From positions 34,185,368-34,249,367 of the forward strand of contig NC_069136.1 of the NCBI RefSeq assembly GCF_026914265.1: a stretch of DNA of 64,000 nt, in the 5' to 3' direction. The notes under the pieces were generated by a model. That model did not search any database and had not been told where the DNA came from. It saw only the letters and a list, made by a program, of their open reading frames with translations. The DNA comes from Mya arenaria. Taxonomy: Eukaryota > Mollusca > Bivalvia > Myida > Myidae. Below are positions 24,300 through 36,594 of the stretch, piece after piece. Made by a program: the position numbers and the translations under genes. Position 1 is the stretch's first letter; each line of letters opens with the position of its first letter.

Positions 24300-25131
24300 T
24301 TAGACGGCTTAGGCTATCGGTGATTATATTCTTCACTTTTACAAACTTTGAATGTTCTTGAAAGTATTAATAAATATTTTTCTTTAATTTTATCATTCAT
24401 TTTTATTTGTGTTGATGAAACTTACGCATGAGTTAATGTAACTTATTAAAACTCAATTATGTTATTTTGATTACGTTTAAAAGTAAGCTTTGAGATATCT
24501 CTTGTTGGGATTAACTTAGAAGAGACTAAAGCAAATATGCAAAGACGCATATTTCATCTTCAAGAACATGCTTTAGATAATAAACTGATATAAACAAATA
24601 TATGATGCCATTCAGCAAAATTTTGATATGAAAGTAATTATGCTTTCTGTTTTATTCATGTAATAAAAAATACAAGTTCTTACATTAACTATAGATAAAA
24701 AGGAAAAAGACACAACAAACTAACCATTCTCAGGTATGAAGCAACGTCCCCTAAAGAATTTTGCACGTCTAGATCTATTGAACAAAATATGTTCTCCGTT
24801 CTTGCAAAATGTAAGGGTCAAATGAATCAACTCCTTGTATTTGTGAGAGTAATTGTTTAGGGCTTATGTCTAACGGTTGGAGAGTTTTGCGTGTATATAA
24901 AGCTTGGGTTACACGTGTCATTTGGCACGAGATCGTAATTATATCTTCACGTGGACATCCTTAATTGACGCGATTTTTGAGTGAACTGGTGTACAACTTT
25001 AAGTAACTGTCAATCTAATTGTTATATTATTATTATTTGATATTTAATTTACCTCATGTGCCCATGCATTAATTGGAATGAGTGAATAAAGGAAATTAGG
25101 CTGACACTATTTGTCCATTATGTAATTTACG
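24300..25131. other. Upstream of the Hes relic
   Basis: AT-rich and no gene is supported. Any Hes promoter would lie here on the minus strand, but I see no clear paired Su(H) sites (YGTGRGAA). Confidence 0.35.
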
Positions 25132-28102
25132 CTGCAGCCAATTGTATAAACAATGGTAAATAATTACCTCGGTAAGTAAAACCACCGGTAAATTCCGTGG
25201 TAATATTACCATGGCGGTAAATGCGTTGTATAAAAGAAATTACCAAGGCGGTAAATTTACCAGGGTAAATTTTACCAAAATGTCCCATAATGCAATAGAG
25301 TGACGTCATTTTCCCGCACAGCTGTCAGATTGGAGGTATCTTTTTTATAAAAAAAATAATGTCCACATTCCATTTTTATAAAAAAATATATCTAAAAGGC
25401 AGGTTAATGACAAAATTCATTAAATCGGCCCAAGAAGTATTCAACAAAACAGTACAAAGTATTATAAGCTACTCCCGTGGCTGATCAATAAAACACATGT
25501 ATGCAACACTGCAAGGAGTAGGTTTATTCTGAATTCAGGGGTGTTACTCTTTACTTCATACAAAACGGTCAACGAATACCGCAGAAAAATGCGAACATTA
25601 TTGCAATGATTTGCAAGTCATAATGACACAATATATCTGAATAATTTAAAAACAGAAATTAACTGACAATAAATTATACTTGCTAACACAAAATTCAAAA
25701 AAATATCTTTGAATGGCATCTTCCTTTTTTCTCACGCTGACACCTAAGGAATTTATAGTCAGTTTCAACTTGTCATAGAAATGATGCACTGAGTTTCATA
25801 GAATTGATTCTCATTAAAGTGATCAATAATTCATATCTTTAATCTAATATGTACCATTGTTTCAGTATTCCATGTATTTGTTAATTAAAGCTGGGGGTCC
25901 ATTGTTATATTTTAAACTGAATTATTGCTGAAATTAAGAATATATGTAAGAAAACACCACTGATTCTTTTTTTGTGTCAATACAGACACATATTATAAAT
26001 GTACTTGATATTTTCTATATCTTCTATGTGAAATGTCATTTCTTGAAGAATTCCATTTATTAAATGCTGCATCCAACCACTTTGCAAATTCATAAGATTG
26101 TTAAACTACATGCGACATTTGTATAATATATCAGTTATGTTTATTATTAATGACCAAATGATCTTGAATCTTTTTCTTTGATCTGGTTTGTAACATATAT
26201 ATATATATATATATATATACATATGTTTGTATAATTATGTCCCTACCCATAGGCTTGCAGTAACCTCAACTTGGCACTAAAAATGCAATCATGTATAATT
26301 AACTTAATGAACTTATTTTTAGTGTCTGCTTATTTATGTCATAATTGTTTCTGTTTAAAATAGAATGTTACATGATCTCTTCAGTTATTGTCAGCACTAT
26401 TTAATAATATTTTTTAACTATTTAAAAACTAATCTGTCCCATTGTGGATGTCAAATTGAAGTGTTAGAAGTACTTACTCATATAGTCACCATATTTTCAT
26501 TTTACAGGAACATATTAAAAGTCAATATACAAGGAGTGTAACATTTATTTTCTATTTTCATTTAACTATAAATGGTCTTAAATTCAAAATCAAAGTCGAT
26601 TCTTATGTATATACCAATAACCAGAATCAGCAATGTTAAACAGCATATAATTCACTAGCGGCTCCATGAAGTTCATGTTGTGATGTTTTCTTGACGGCAC
26701 ATTTGTCATATAACCTTGGTCTTCCACTGGTAGCAATCTAAAGATAAGTAAAATTATTTTGTAATCTTTAAAATTATATGTTGTCTGTGAAAATCAGCTT
26801 CATATCTTAAATGGCTGATTAATGAATATTGGATGCGGATATGGAAATATGCATATGAGGGGGTGGGGGGTGGTGGTGGTAGGGGGGGGGGGGTGACGGC
26901 GTTCCCTAGAGGCCAATGTTTCTATAAATTTGAAAGGTAAGTTAACAAGATCGTCGGTAAGAGATGATGGCTTTCACAATAAACAAACAAGTTAATGATA
27001 TTTTGCTTTCATTCAAATGACAGTACACTGTTAATTTACAGAAGAAAAAAAAACAACCTTATTTTTACCTCACTGCTCTTGGTGTCTTTAATCATGTGCC
27101 TGTTATATGTTCTATCATCACACTGGCTCTGCTGGCTTTCGCTGATGAAAAGCCTAAAATGATTATAATATTCATTATCACAATTATGAAATGGTTGTGT
27201 ACAATTGAACATAAACGTGCTAATCACAGAACTGTATATGTAACAGTATAATTTATATACATTTTAACAAACTCAAAAAATCATACTTGGGTATGTTGTC
27301 ATACCACAGCTGTTCAAGTTGTTTTTATCAAATATACAGTAAACTTTTATATTATCAAGGCACTTCACAGTATTTGGTTAGCAGTCACCCCATTGTGTGC
27401 CTCTATATAAAAGAAAACTGTGGAAATAGACTATAGACTGAGGTATATTTCATAGAAAATGACGTCATAGCTGTCATTTACAGTATTGTTCAATGTTTAC
27501 AGGCGGTTCAATTTGATTGTAAATATTTATGTGCAAAATACTCAAAAAATGTGCAAATTGGGATACATTTCAACAAAGTAAGGTCGAGACCTGCAATCAA
27601 GTGTTGGTCTCGAACCATTGCATTGAGCTTTGAAAGATTTTGGAATCATTTAAACGCGAAACAAGGTAAATAACTTTCTTAAACTTCAGATTTCTTGTGT
27701 CACTGTGTTTGTACATGAAATTTGTTCGTTGGAATATTTATAATGCATTTATTTGTTCACACAGTGAGTTATTGGCGATTTCTTACCTCTGTATTCCTGT
27801 CTTCTATTGATATGGACGTAATGGAACAGTTTTCTAAGCACGAAGTTTCAGTTTGTCTTTAAAAGCGACAAAATGAGTTGTGAATCGAGCGTTTGTTTAT
27901 GTCTGGTCGGCCATCTTGATTCTGGTAACTGAGACGGTAAATCAATTTACCCACCTCTTGGAGGAGGGTAAATATTACCGCGGTAAATAGCTTGGTAAAA
28001 TCTTAATTTTGTTTTATACAATTGATTACCGCCAATTTACCAGGAAAATTACCGCCGGTAAAATATTACCCTGGGTAAATCTGTTTATACAATTGGCTGC
28101 AG
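25132..28102. mobile_element. 2.97-kb non-coding TIR element rich in GGTAA palindromes
   Basis: Ends are perfect 20-b inverted repeats, CTGCAGCCAATTGTATAAAC at 25132-25151 and its complement at 28083-28102. Inside each end are about 150 b packed with GGTAA/TTACC motifs, many in palindromes such as GGTAAATTTACC. No coding region of note lies between, so it would need a transposase in trans. A clear target-site duplication is not seen (TTTACG left, AACGC right). A (TA)n tract at 26195-26219 and a poly-G tract near 26860-26892 lie inside. Confidence 0.8.
26195..26219. repeat. (AT)n microsatellite at the duplication breakpoint
   Basis: About 25 b of alternating AT, ending 4 b before the first base of the 4673-b duplicated unit at 26224. 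Confidence 0.9.
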
Positions 28103-29318
28103 AACGCATTGTGTATTAATGGCAAATCGCTAATAAATGATATTTACTAAAACTAAGCTCATATTCATATCAAAAAAGAAATATTGAAAAATAATTAGCG
28201 GCAAAACAGCGTATCGATGGTCAGTGCCCAAAAGTTAAGTATGTTTATGTAACGAGCGTTTTGATCGGTCGAAGATGATATCAGGAAAATGACCTATTTA
28301 TAGTTTTGCACTCGATTTTGCAAAGAATGAATCAGAGGTAATATTTAATATTATCAAACATTTGATTATGAGAATGGACTTCGGCTGCCGTAAAGAAGAC
28401 GTATAAACATATGGAAGGGCATAGAAGAAAAAATACATCTTGACTTACTGATTATACATCGTGCATTCTGAGGTGAACATCTTGCATTTTGATTTGTACA
28501 TCTTGATTCCTTACATGTACATCGTGCTTAATTGCATCCTTGTTGTTTGATATATTTATAGCAGTTGATATTTTAAACCTAATATCAAGTTTTTTTGTGT
28601 TAAAATTCGCGTAAAATATGATATCGATTAACAATTCCTAGCCAAAACTTCGTTTCATTTGGGCGAAAGTTCGGAAAGTCGTACAGAAATAAACGGAAGG
28701 TTTCGACATAATATGACAATCGGAACTCCTCGGTCAAAATAAATTTATTCCGAAGTTTGCTGGAGATGGCTGAGTTGTTACGATTGATAAAACCTATTTT
28801 TTAGAAACTCACAGAAATGACCGACACTGTAAGCTTATTTTAAGCGTATGGCTATGTGGAATTCGTCCTGGCTTGCTGACATTTTTTATTAGTCATACTT
28901 AGGTTTGAGAAACAAAGCCAACAAAAACAGTAAGCCAAAAAGTAAGCTACAAATGTATAAAGACAGTAAGACTTATAGATAGCTTAAACACGATAATAAT
29001 GGAGATTAATAAATAAACATTCACCAAGCTAGCAATGCAGTTGCTCGGATAACGTATTCAGGGTGTAATGGAAAGAAGTACAAGTAAGGAAGCAGGATGT
29101 ACAAGTCAAAACGCAAGGTGTATCATTTGCTTTAATGTCCTTCAATATAATATTAACGCACATAAATGTTATCAGCTCGTCATACCCTTATCTCATTGCG
29201 ACTAAAGGTAAACAATGCTTTTTGTAAAATCGTTATTTAAATTCCTGTTGAACATTTTGTCAATCTAGACAATTGCTAGTTAAAATATAATCTTTAATTT
29301 ATTAAGATTGGATTATAG
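28103..29318. other. Upstream region of gene 3a
   Basis: Non-coding. A small ~24-b repeat (TACATCTTGATTTG / TACATCGTGCATTCTG) lies at 28434-28535, duplicated at 33107-33208. The end (29215-29318) matches the region before gene 2's first exon (7815-7962). Confidence 0.5.
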
Positions 29319-29331
29319 CTGTTTCTAAATT

Positions 29332-30758
29332 ATGGAAGAAACATCCAAACGAGGTGACCTTTCTAATCATACTAGTAAGTGTTTTATTACTGATGCAATA
29401 TTCCTATATCGATCTGATAACAACGTAAGCAAACACAAGAACACAAAGGCACGTTAATATTACAACACAGTTTTAAAGAATGATATTTGGATACATATTA
29501 GCTTTAACTTTATTCATAAAAACCACGAATATTTTTACAACAACTGGGGATCGTTCGTCGTATAACACACACTGAACATTACACAAAAGTACGTTTTTAG
29601 ATATTTAACATTACTACTGAAAGGAATTTATTTATCAATTAATCATACGTGGGAGTATGTATATTGTTTGTTAAAGATTATTGTATACTTCATTTCTTAA
29701 CGTAAGTCAAATTTGATTCATTTTCTAAAACTCATTCCGGTTTTCTACACACATCTTTTAATTGCAGAATCTTTGCAATGAACATTGATGATTAAATAAT
29801 TAATTTCAAGTTACTTTTATAAACTCACACACGCTCGTTGTGAGGATGATTTGTTATGGCAAGTTGTAATACCAAGTTAAATATCTAAAACCATTTCTAA
29901 TAGCTCGATCAGTTTAAATCCCTGTTAAAACTATATAGCAATCTATCGACATTTAACATTTAAAATGTTGAGGGCTACGGTCCCAAGGGATGACCCCCTT
30001 AGGACAAATTCATGAACCACTCGAGTGCCTTGTTTATTTTTCATATTTCATTTTATCCGCTCCTACTGCAAAATTTAAAACTTTTTTGATCAAGGTTGTT
30101 CCGTAAACGAAGAGAAGTCTGCGTCAGAGCGCGAGAGGGGCAAGAAAAGAAAAGGTAGGAACCTTTAAACCCAGAATTTATGTTTAAATAAACAGACCCG
30201 AAAGTAATTCTTATCACATTGTTGATGACTTACACTCGAGCTAAGATAAATAAGTTTATAAACTTAAACATAATTTTATCATGCACATTGTGCAAAATTA
30301 ACCACGTTTTCTTGCTATTTGCATTTAGAGAATAATGGTAACACATCCGATGTTCATGGACTTCAGACGACATCACACTTATCATGTTTGTCAAAGTTTA
30401 CGCAAATACACACTTGAAGCAAAGGCGCATTAGTATTAATATGGAAACCTTACACTATTCTCCTGAAATTAATAATAATACAGTTTATTAGTTTTATCGG
30501 TTCAAAAACGTTTTTTTGTAGACGAAAGTTACTTTTTTATCAAAAACTCATGTAAACGCGTATACATTTTATTAGCTCATGATACAGACATCTCCTTATT
30601 TTGATATATATATATCATTAAATGTATATTTATTCTCAATCTTCCTCATCATGCGGGTTGGAATGCTGAAATATAATGTTTAACCTAATGATATCGGATT
30701 ATTTTCAGTTCAGCAACCACGGAAACCAAATTGACTGAAAGATATGGCCCCTATGTGC
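29332..30758 (+). pseudogene. Exon-module gene 3a, incomplete copy
   Basis: Exons present: A 29319-29374 (ATG 29332, preceded in frame by TAA; donor GTAAGTG), B 30095-30154, second A 30709-30758. Exon C, which in the sister copy is 35084-35174, has been removed by a 163-b deletion, so B (phase 1 out) can no longer join the following A (phase 2 in) in frame. The terminal B and C exons are also lacking because the duplication unit ends at 30896. B here could still splice in frame to B or C of gene 3b, giving a longer read-through transcript; that is inference. Confidence 0.65.
30183..30255 (+). mobile_element. SINE remnant, gene 3a
   Basis: Retains only the 3' body (AACAGACCCGAAAGTAATTC, TTATCACATTGTTGATGAC, CTCGAGCTAAGAT). 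It sits after exon B, the same position as in the other modules. Confidence 0.5.
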
Positions 30759-30896
30759 GTAAGTTTTTTAATTTACTGGTTGGATGTTCTTATTCAATGC
30801 CAGGTTTCAGTTTTAAAAAGGATATGGCGCCGGTGCTAATAGCGTACATTATTTGATAATGTATTTATAGCACGGACTTGAAAATCATCACTCATG

Positions 30897-32775
30897 TGTT
30901 TGTATAATTATGTCCCTACCCATAGGCTTGCAGTAACCTCAACTTGGCACTAAAAATGCAATCATGTATAATTAACTTAATGAACTTATTTTTAGTGTCT
31001 GCTTATTTATGTCATAATTGTTTCTGTTTAAAATAGAATGTTACATGATCTCTTCAGTTATTGTCAGCACTATTTAATAATATTTTTTAACTATTTAAAA
31101 ACTAATCTGTCCCATTGTGGATGTCAAATTGAAGTGTTAGAAGTACTTACTCATATAGTCACCATATTTTCATTTTACAGGAACATATTAAAAGTCAATA
31201 TACAAGGAGTGTAACATTTATTTTCTATTTTCATTTAACTATAAATGGTCTTAAATTCAAAATCAAAGTCGATTCTTATGTATATACCAATAACCAGAAT
31301 CAGCAATGTTAAACAGCATATAATTCACTAGCGGCTCCATGAAGTTCATGTTGTGATGTTTTCTTGACGGCACATTTGTCATATAACCTTGGTCTTCCAC
31401 TGGTAGCAATCTAAAGATAAGTAAAATTATTTTGTAATCTTTAAAATTATATGTTGTCTGTGAAAATCAGCTTCATATCTTAAATGGCTGATTAATGAAT
31501 ATTGGATGCGGATATGGAAATATGCATATGAGGGGGTGGGGGGTGGTGGTGGTAGGGGGGGGGGGGTGACGGCGTTCCCTAGAGGCCAATGTTTCTATAA
31601 ATTTGAAAGGTAAGTTAACAAGATCGTCGGTAAGAGATGATGGCTTTCACAATAAACAAACAAGTTAATGATATTTTGCTTTCATTCAAATGACAGTACA
31701 CTGTTAATTTACAGAAGAAAAAAAAACAACCTTATTTTTACCTCACTGCTCTTGGTGTCTTTAATCATGTGCCTGTTATATGTTCTATCATCACACTGGC
31801 TCTGCTGGCTTTCGCTGATGAAAAGCCTAAAATGATTATAATATTCATTATCACAATTATGAAATGGTTGTGTACAATTGAACATAAACGTGCTAATCAC
31901 AGAACTGTATATGTAACAGTATAATTTATATACATTTTAACAAACTCAAAAAATCATACTTGGGTATGTTGTCATACCACAGCTGTTCAAGTTGTTTTTA
32001 TCAAATATACAGTAAACTTTTATATTATCAAGGCACTTCACAGTATTTGGTTAGCAGTCACCCCATTGTGTGCCTCTATATAAAAGAAAACTGTGGAAAT
32101 AGACTATAGACTGAGGTATATTTCATAGAAAATGACGTCATAGCTGTCATTTACAGTATTGTTCAATGTTTACAGGCGGTTCAATTTGATTGTAAATATT
32201 TATGTGCAAAATACTCAAAAAATGTGCAAATTGGGATACATTTCAACAAAGTAAGGTCGAGACCTGCAATCAAGTGTTGGTCTCGAACCATTGCATTGAG
32301 CTTTGAAAGATTTTGGAATCATTTAAACGCGAAACAAGGTAAATAACTTTCTTAAACTTCAGATTTCTTGTGTCACTGTGTTTGTACATGAAATTTGTTC
32401 GTTGGAATATTTATAATGCATTTATTTGTTCACACAGTGAGTTATTGGCGATTTCTTACCTCTGTATTCCTGTCTTCTATTGATATGGACGTAATGGAAC
32501 AGTTTTCTAAGCACGAAGTTTCAGTTTGTCTTTAAAAGCGACAAAATGAGTTGTGAATCGAGCGTTTGTTTATGTCTGGTCGGCCATCTTGATTCTGGTA
32601 ACTGAGACGGTAAATCAATTTACCCACCTCTTGGAGGAGGGTAAATATTACCGCGGTAAATAGCTTGGTAAAATCTTAATTTTGTTTTATACAATTGATT
32701 ACCGCCAATTTACCAGGAAAATTACCGCCGGTAAAATATTACCCTGGGTAAATCTGTTTATACAATTGGCTGCAG
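30897..32775. mobile_element. Left-truncated copy of the TIR element
   Basis: Only the right 1879 b of the element, including the inverted repeat at 32756-32775. The left end is missing because the segmental duplication began inside the element; this is not a second insertion. Confidence 0.9.
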
Positions 32776-34004
32776 AACGCATTGTGTATTAATGGCAAAT
32801 CGCTAATAAATGATATTTACTAAAACTAAGCTCATATTCATATCAAAAAAGAAATATTGAAAAATAATTAGCGGCAAAACAGCGTATCGATGGTCAGTGC
32901 CCAAAAGTTAAGTATGTTTATGTAACGAGCGTTTTGATCGGTCGAAGATGATATCAGGAAAATGACCTATTTATAGTTTTGCACTCGATTTTGCAAAGAA
33001 TGAATCAGAGGTAATATTTAATATTATCAAACATTTGATTATGAGAATGGACTTCGGCTGCCGTAAAGAAGACGTATAAACATATGGAAGGGCATAGAAG
33101 AAAAAATACATCTTGACTTACTGATTATACATCGTGCATTCTGAGGTGAACATCTTGCATTTTGATTTGTACATCTTGATTCCTTACATGTACATCGTGC
33201 TTAATTGCATCCTTGTTGTTTGATATATTTATAGCAGTTGATATTTTAAACCTAATATCAAGTTTTTTTGTGTTAAAATTCGCGTAAAATATGATATCGA
33301 TTAACAATTCCTAGCCAAAACTTCGTTTCATTTGGGCGAAAGTTCGGAAAGTCGTACAGAAATAAACGGAAGGTTTCGACATAATATGACAATCGGAACT
33401 CCTCGGTCAAAATAAATTTATTCCGAAGTTTGCTGGAGATGGCTGAGTTGTTACGATTGATAAAACCTATTTTTTAGAAACTCACAGAAATGACCGACAC
33501 TGTAAGCTTATTTTAAGCGTATGGCTATGTGGAATTCGTCCTGGCTTGCTGACATTTTTTATTAGTCATACTTAGGTTTGAGAAACTAAGCCAACAAAAA
33601 CAGTAAGCCAAAAAGTAAGCTACAAATGTATAAAGACAGTAAGACTTATAGATAGCTTAAACACGATAATAATGGAGATTAATAAATAAACATTCACCAA
33701 GCTAGCAATGCAGTTGCTCGGATAACGTATTCAGGGTGTAATGGAAAGAAGTACAAGTAAGGAAGCAGGATGTACAAGTCAAAACGCAAGGTGTATCATT
33801 TGCTTTAATGTCCTTCAATATAATATTAACGCACATAAATGTTATCAGCTCGTCATACCCTTATCTCATTGCGACTAAAGGTAAACAATGCTTTTTGTAA
33901 AATCGTTATTTAAATTCCTGTTGAACATTTTGTCAATCTAGACAATTGCTAGTTAAAATATAATCTTTAATTTATTAAGATTGGATTATAGCTGTTTCTA
34001 AATT

Positions 34005-36594
34005 ATGGAAGAAACATCCAAACGAGGTGACCTTTCTAATCATACTAGTAAGTGTTTTATTACTGATGCAATATTCCTATATCGATCTGATAACAACGTA
34101 AGCAAACACAAGAACACAAAGGCACGTTAATATTACAACACAGTTTTAAAGAATGATATTTGGATACATATTAGCTTTAACTTTATTCATAAAAACCACG
34201 AATATTTTTACAACAACTGGGGATCGTTCGTCGTATAACACACACTGAACATTACACAAAAGTACGTTTTTAGATATTTAACATTACTACTGAAAGGAAT
34301 TTATTTATCAATTAATCATACGTGGGAGTATGTATATTGTTTGTTAAAGATTATTGTATACTTCATTTCTTAACGTAAGTCAAATTTGATTCATTTTCTA
34401 AAACTCATTCCGGTTTTCTACACACATCTTTTAATTGCAGAATCTTTGCAATGAACATTGATGATTAAATAATTAATTTCAAGTTACTTTTATAAACTCA
34501 CACACGCTCGTTGTGAGGATGATTTGTTATGGCAAGTTGTAATACCAAGTTAAATATCTAAAACCATTTGTAATAGCTCGATCAGTTTAAATCCCTGTTA
34601 AAACTATAAAGCAAACTATCGACATTTAACATTTAAAATGTTGAGGGCTTCGGTCCCAAGGGATGACCCCCTTAGGACAAATTCATGAACCACTCGAGTG
34701 CCTTGTTTATTTTTCATATTTCATTTTATCCGCTCCTACTGCAAAATTTAAAACTTTTTTGATCAAGGTTGTTCCGTAAACGAAGAGAAGTCTGCGTCAG
34801 AGCGCGAGAGGGGCAAGAAAAGAAAAGGTAGGAACCTTTAAACCCAGAATTTATGTTTAAATAAACAGACCCGAAAGTAATTCTTATCACATTGTTGATG
34901 ACTTACACTCGAGCTAAGATAAATAAGTTTATAAACTTAAACATAATTTTATCATGCACATTGTGCAAAATTAACCACGTTTTCTTGCTATTTGCATTTA
35001 GAGAATAATGGTAACACATCCGATGTTCATGGACTTCAGACGACATCACACTTATCATGTTTGTCAAAGTTTACATATTTCAGGGTCCCACGAATCTGAT
35101 GAGGTCCCGAAGAGATCTCGGTCGGGTGCTCAGGCCGGTCTTTCTTCAGAGAAAGGAAGAGAAAAGGCCACAAGGTATACATAAAGCTGAATGTGTTTTG
35201 ATAGTAGCTTATTGCAAAAAGTGTCAAATAAAAAAACGCAAATACACACTTGAAGCAAAGGCGCATTAGTATTAATATGGAAACCTTACACTATTCTCCT
35301 GAAATTAATAATAATACAGTTTATTAGTTTTATCGGTTCAAAAACGTTTTTTTGTAGACGAAAGTTACTTTTTTATCAAAAACTCATGTAAACGCGTATA
35401 CATTTTATTAGCTCATGATACAGACATCTCCTTATTTTGATATATATATATCATTAAATGTATATTTATTCTCAATCTTCCTCATCATGCGGGTTGGAAT
35501 GCTGAAATATAATGTTTAACCTAATGATATCGGATTATTTTCAGTTCAGCAACCACGGAAACCAAATTGACTGAAAGATATGGCTCCTATGTGCGTAAGT
35601 TTTTTAATTTACTGGTTGGATGTTCTTATTCAATGCCAGGTTTCAGTTTTAAAAAGGATATGGCGCCGGTGCTAATAGCGTACATTATTTGATAATGTAT
35701 TTATAGCACGGACTTGAAAATCATCACTCATTTATCATTCAATAATGGAAATTTATTTTACAGGTTGGAATGGGATTTTGTGTGTGTGTTGGAGGGGGGT
35801 TGCGGGTAGTAACCAATCAAATTATCAGATTAAATAGCTAAATACATCTGCAATAGTACGATCTATTTAAGTTCTAGTTAAAACTTTGATTTTTGTAAAA
35901 TATCAGAATTTCAAAATCTAGTCACGGTTAGCGGCTACGGACTCAGGATATCCTTACGACAAATCCAAGAGCTGCTCTGTCTGCCTTCTTTATTTTAATA
36001 CTTCACTTATTTCAGGTATGCACTCTCCTTGGGTGCCCGAGGATAATAAAAGAAAGGGTAAAAACACAATAATTTTTATTCTATTTTTCAATTGTTATAT
36101 TGATACAACATCGATTTAAGCTTTGAAATAATTAAACACAACAAGGTGTTCTAGTGGTATAAGTGTCCGCCTCTCACTCAGGATGTTCGAGCCATACCAG
36201 GGACGTTCTTATGCCTCTAAATAAGGACACCCCAGTACTGTTAATTACTCGGGTAATGAACCGGAGAGTGATTCATATCAGCTTAAAGATGTCCAACATC
36301 GAGCCGAAATGAATTTGGATATTAAACTAAATAAAGGGCAAAAACAACTTTTTACCGTGTTGAATAATTGGAGTCTTATTGCTTGATTAGAAATTTCGAT
36401 GATAAGGACTATTTAAACTCGTATCATGTATGTCAATGTTTCAATTTCAATGACATATTTCAGGGACACCTAGTGCGCTTCCAGACGGACCCAGGTCGGG
36501 TGTTGAGCCTGTTCCCACTGACGATGTACCAGACGGAGTAGAAAAACCTTTGTCTGGCCTTCCAGGCGCTAACCTACGGAAACCCAAACGATAA
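34005..36594 (+). CDS. Exon-module cluster gene 3b (six exons, 138 residues)
   Basis: The cleanest member. Exons: A 33992-34047 (ATG 34005, in-frame TAA just before it), B 34768-34827, C 35084-35174, A 35545-35594, B 36016-36057, terminal C 36464-36594 (TAA 36592-36594). Every border is AG/GT and phases run 1, 1, 2, 1, 1, stop. The coding length is 417 b. The product begins MEETSKRGDLSNHTS; both B exons end in Lys/Arg runs (RGKKRKG, DNKRKG); exon C has VPKRSRSG; the C-terminus is Pro-rich with GPRSGVEPVP and ends RKPKR. There is no signal peptide, membrane segment or folded domain, and it looks like a disordered nuclear protein. Function unknown. AATAAA lies at 36899, and the tail after the stop matches that of gene 2. 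Exon 1 probably has an untranslated exon upstream, since it begins after a TATAG acceptor. Confidence 0.7.
34856..34928 (+). mobile_element. SINE remnant, gene 3b module 1
   Basis: Duplicate of the 30183-30255 remnant with the same 3' body, between exons B and C. Confidence 0.5.
36138..36315 (+). mobile_element. tRNA-derived SINE, gene 3b module 2
   Basis: TTCTAGTGGTATAAGTGTCC (A-box-like), GATGTTCGAGCCATACC (B-box-like), then ACACCCCAGTACTG and GAGAGTGATTCATATCAGC. Between exon B (36016-36057) and terminal C. Confidence 0.7.

Larger units (their letters stand above)
26224..30896. repeat. Tandem duplication, unit 1 (4673 b)
   Basis: Repeated immediately at 30897. It contains the right part of the TIR element, the gene 3 upstream region, exons A, B and a second A. 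I found only six substitutions by reading (28914, 29897, 29936, 29942, 29977, 30749) and one 163-b deletion, so the duplication is young. Confidence 0.95.
30897..35731. repeat. Tandem duplication, unit 2 (4835 b)
   Basis: Starts inside the TIR element (TGTTTGTATAATTATG) and ends at ATCATCACTCAT. It is longer than unit 1 by 163 b (about 35073-35235), which hold exon C and its splice sites. It continues without a break into the last exons of gene 3b. Confidence 0.95.

Noticed and set aside
25126-25131. Target-site duplication of the TIR element (TTTACG / AACGC)
   Set aside because: The two flanks do not give a convincing direct repeat, so no superfamily was assigned from it.
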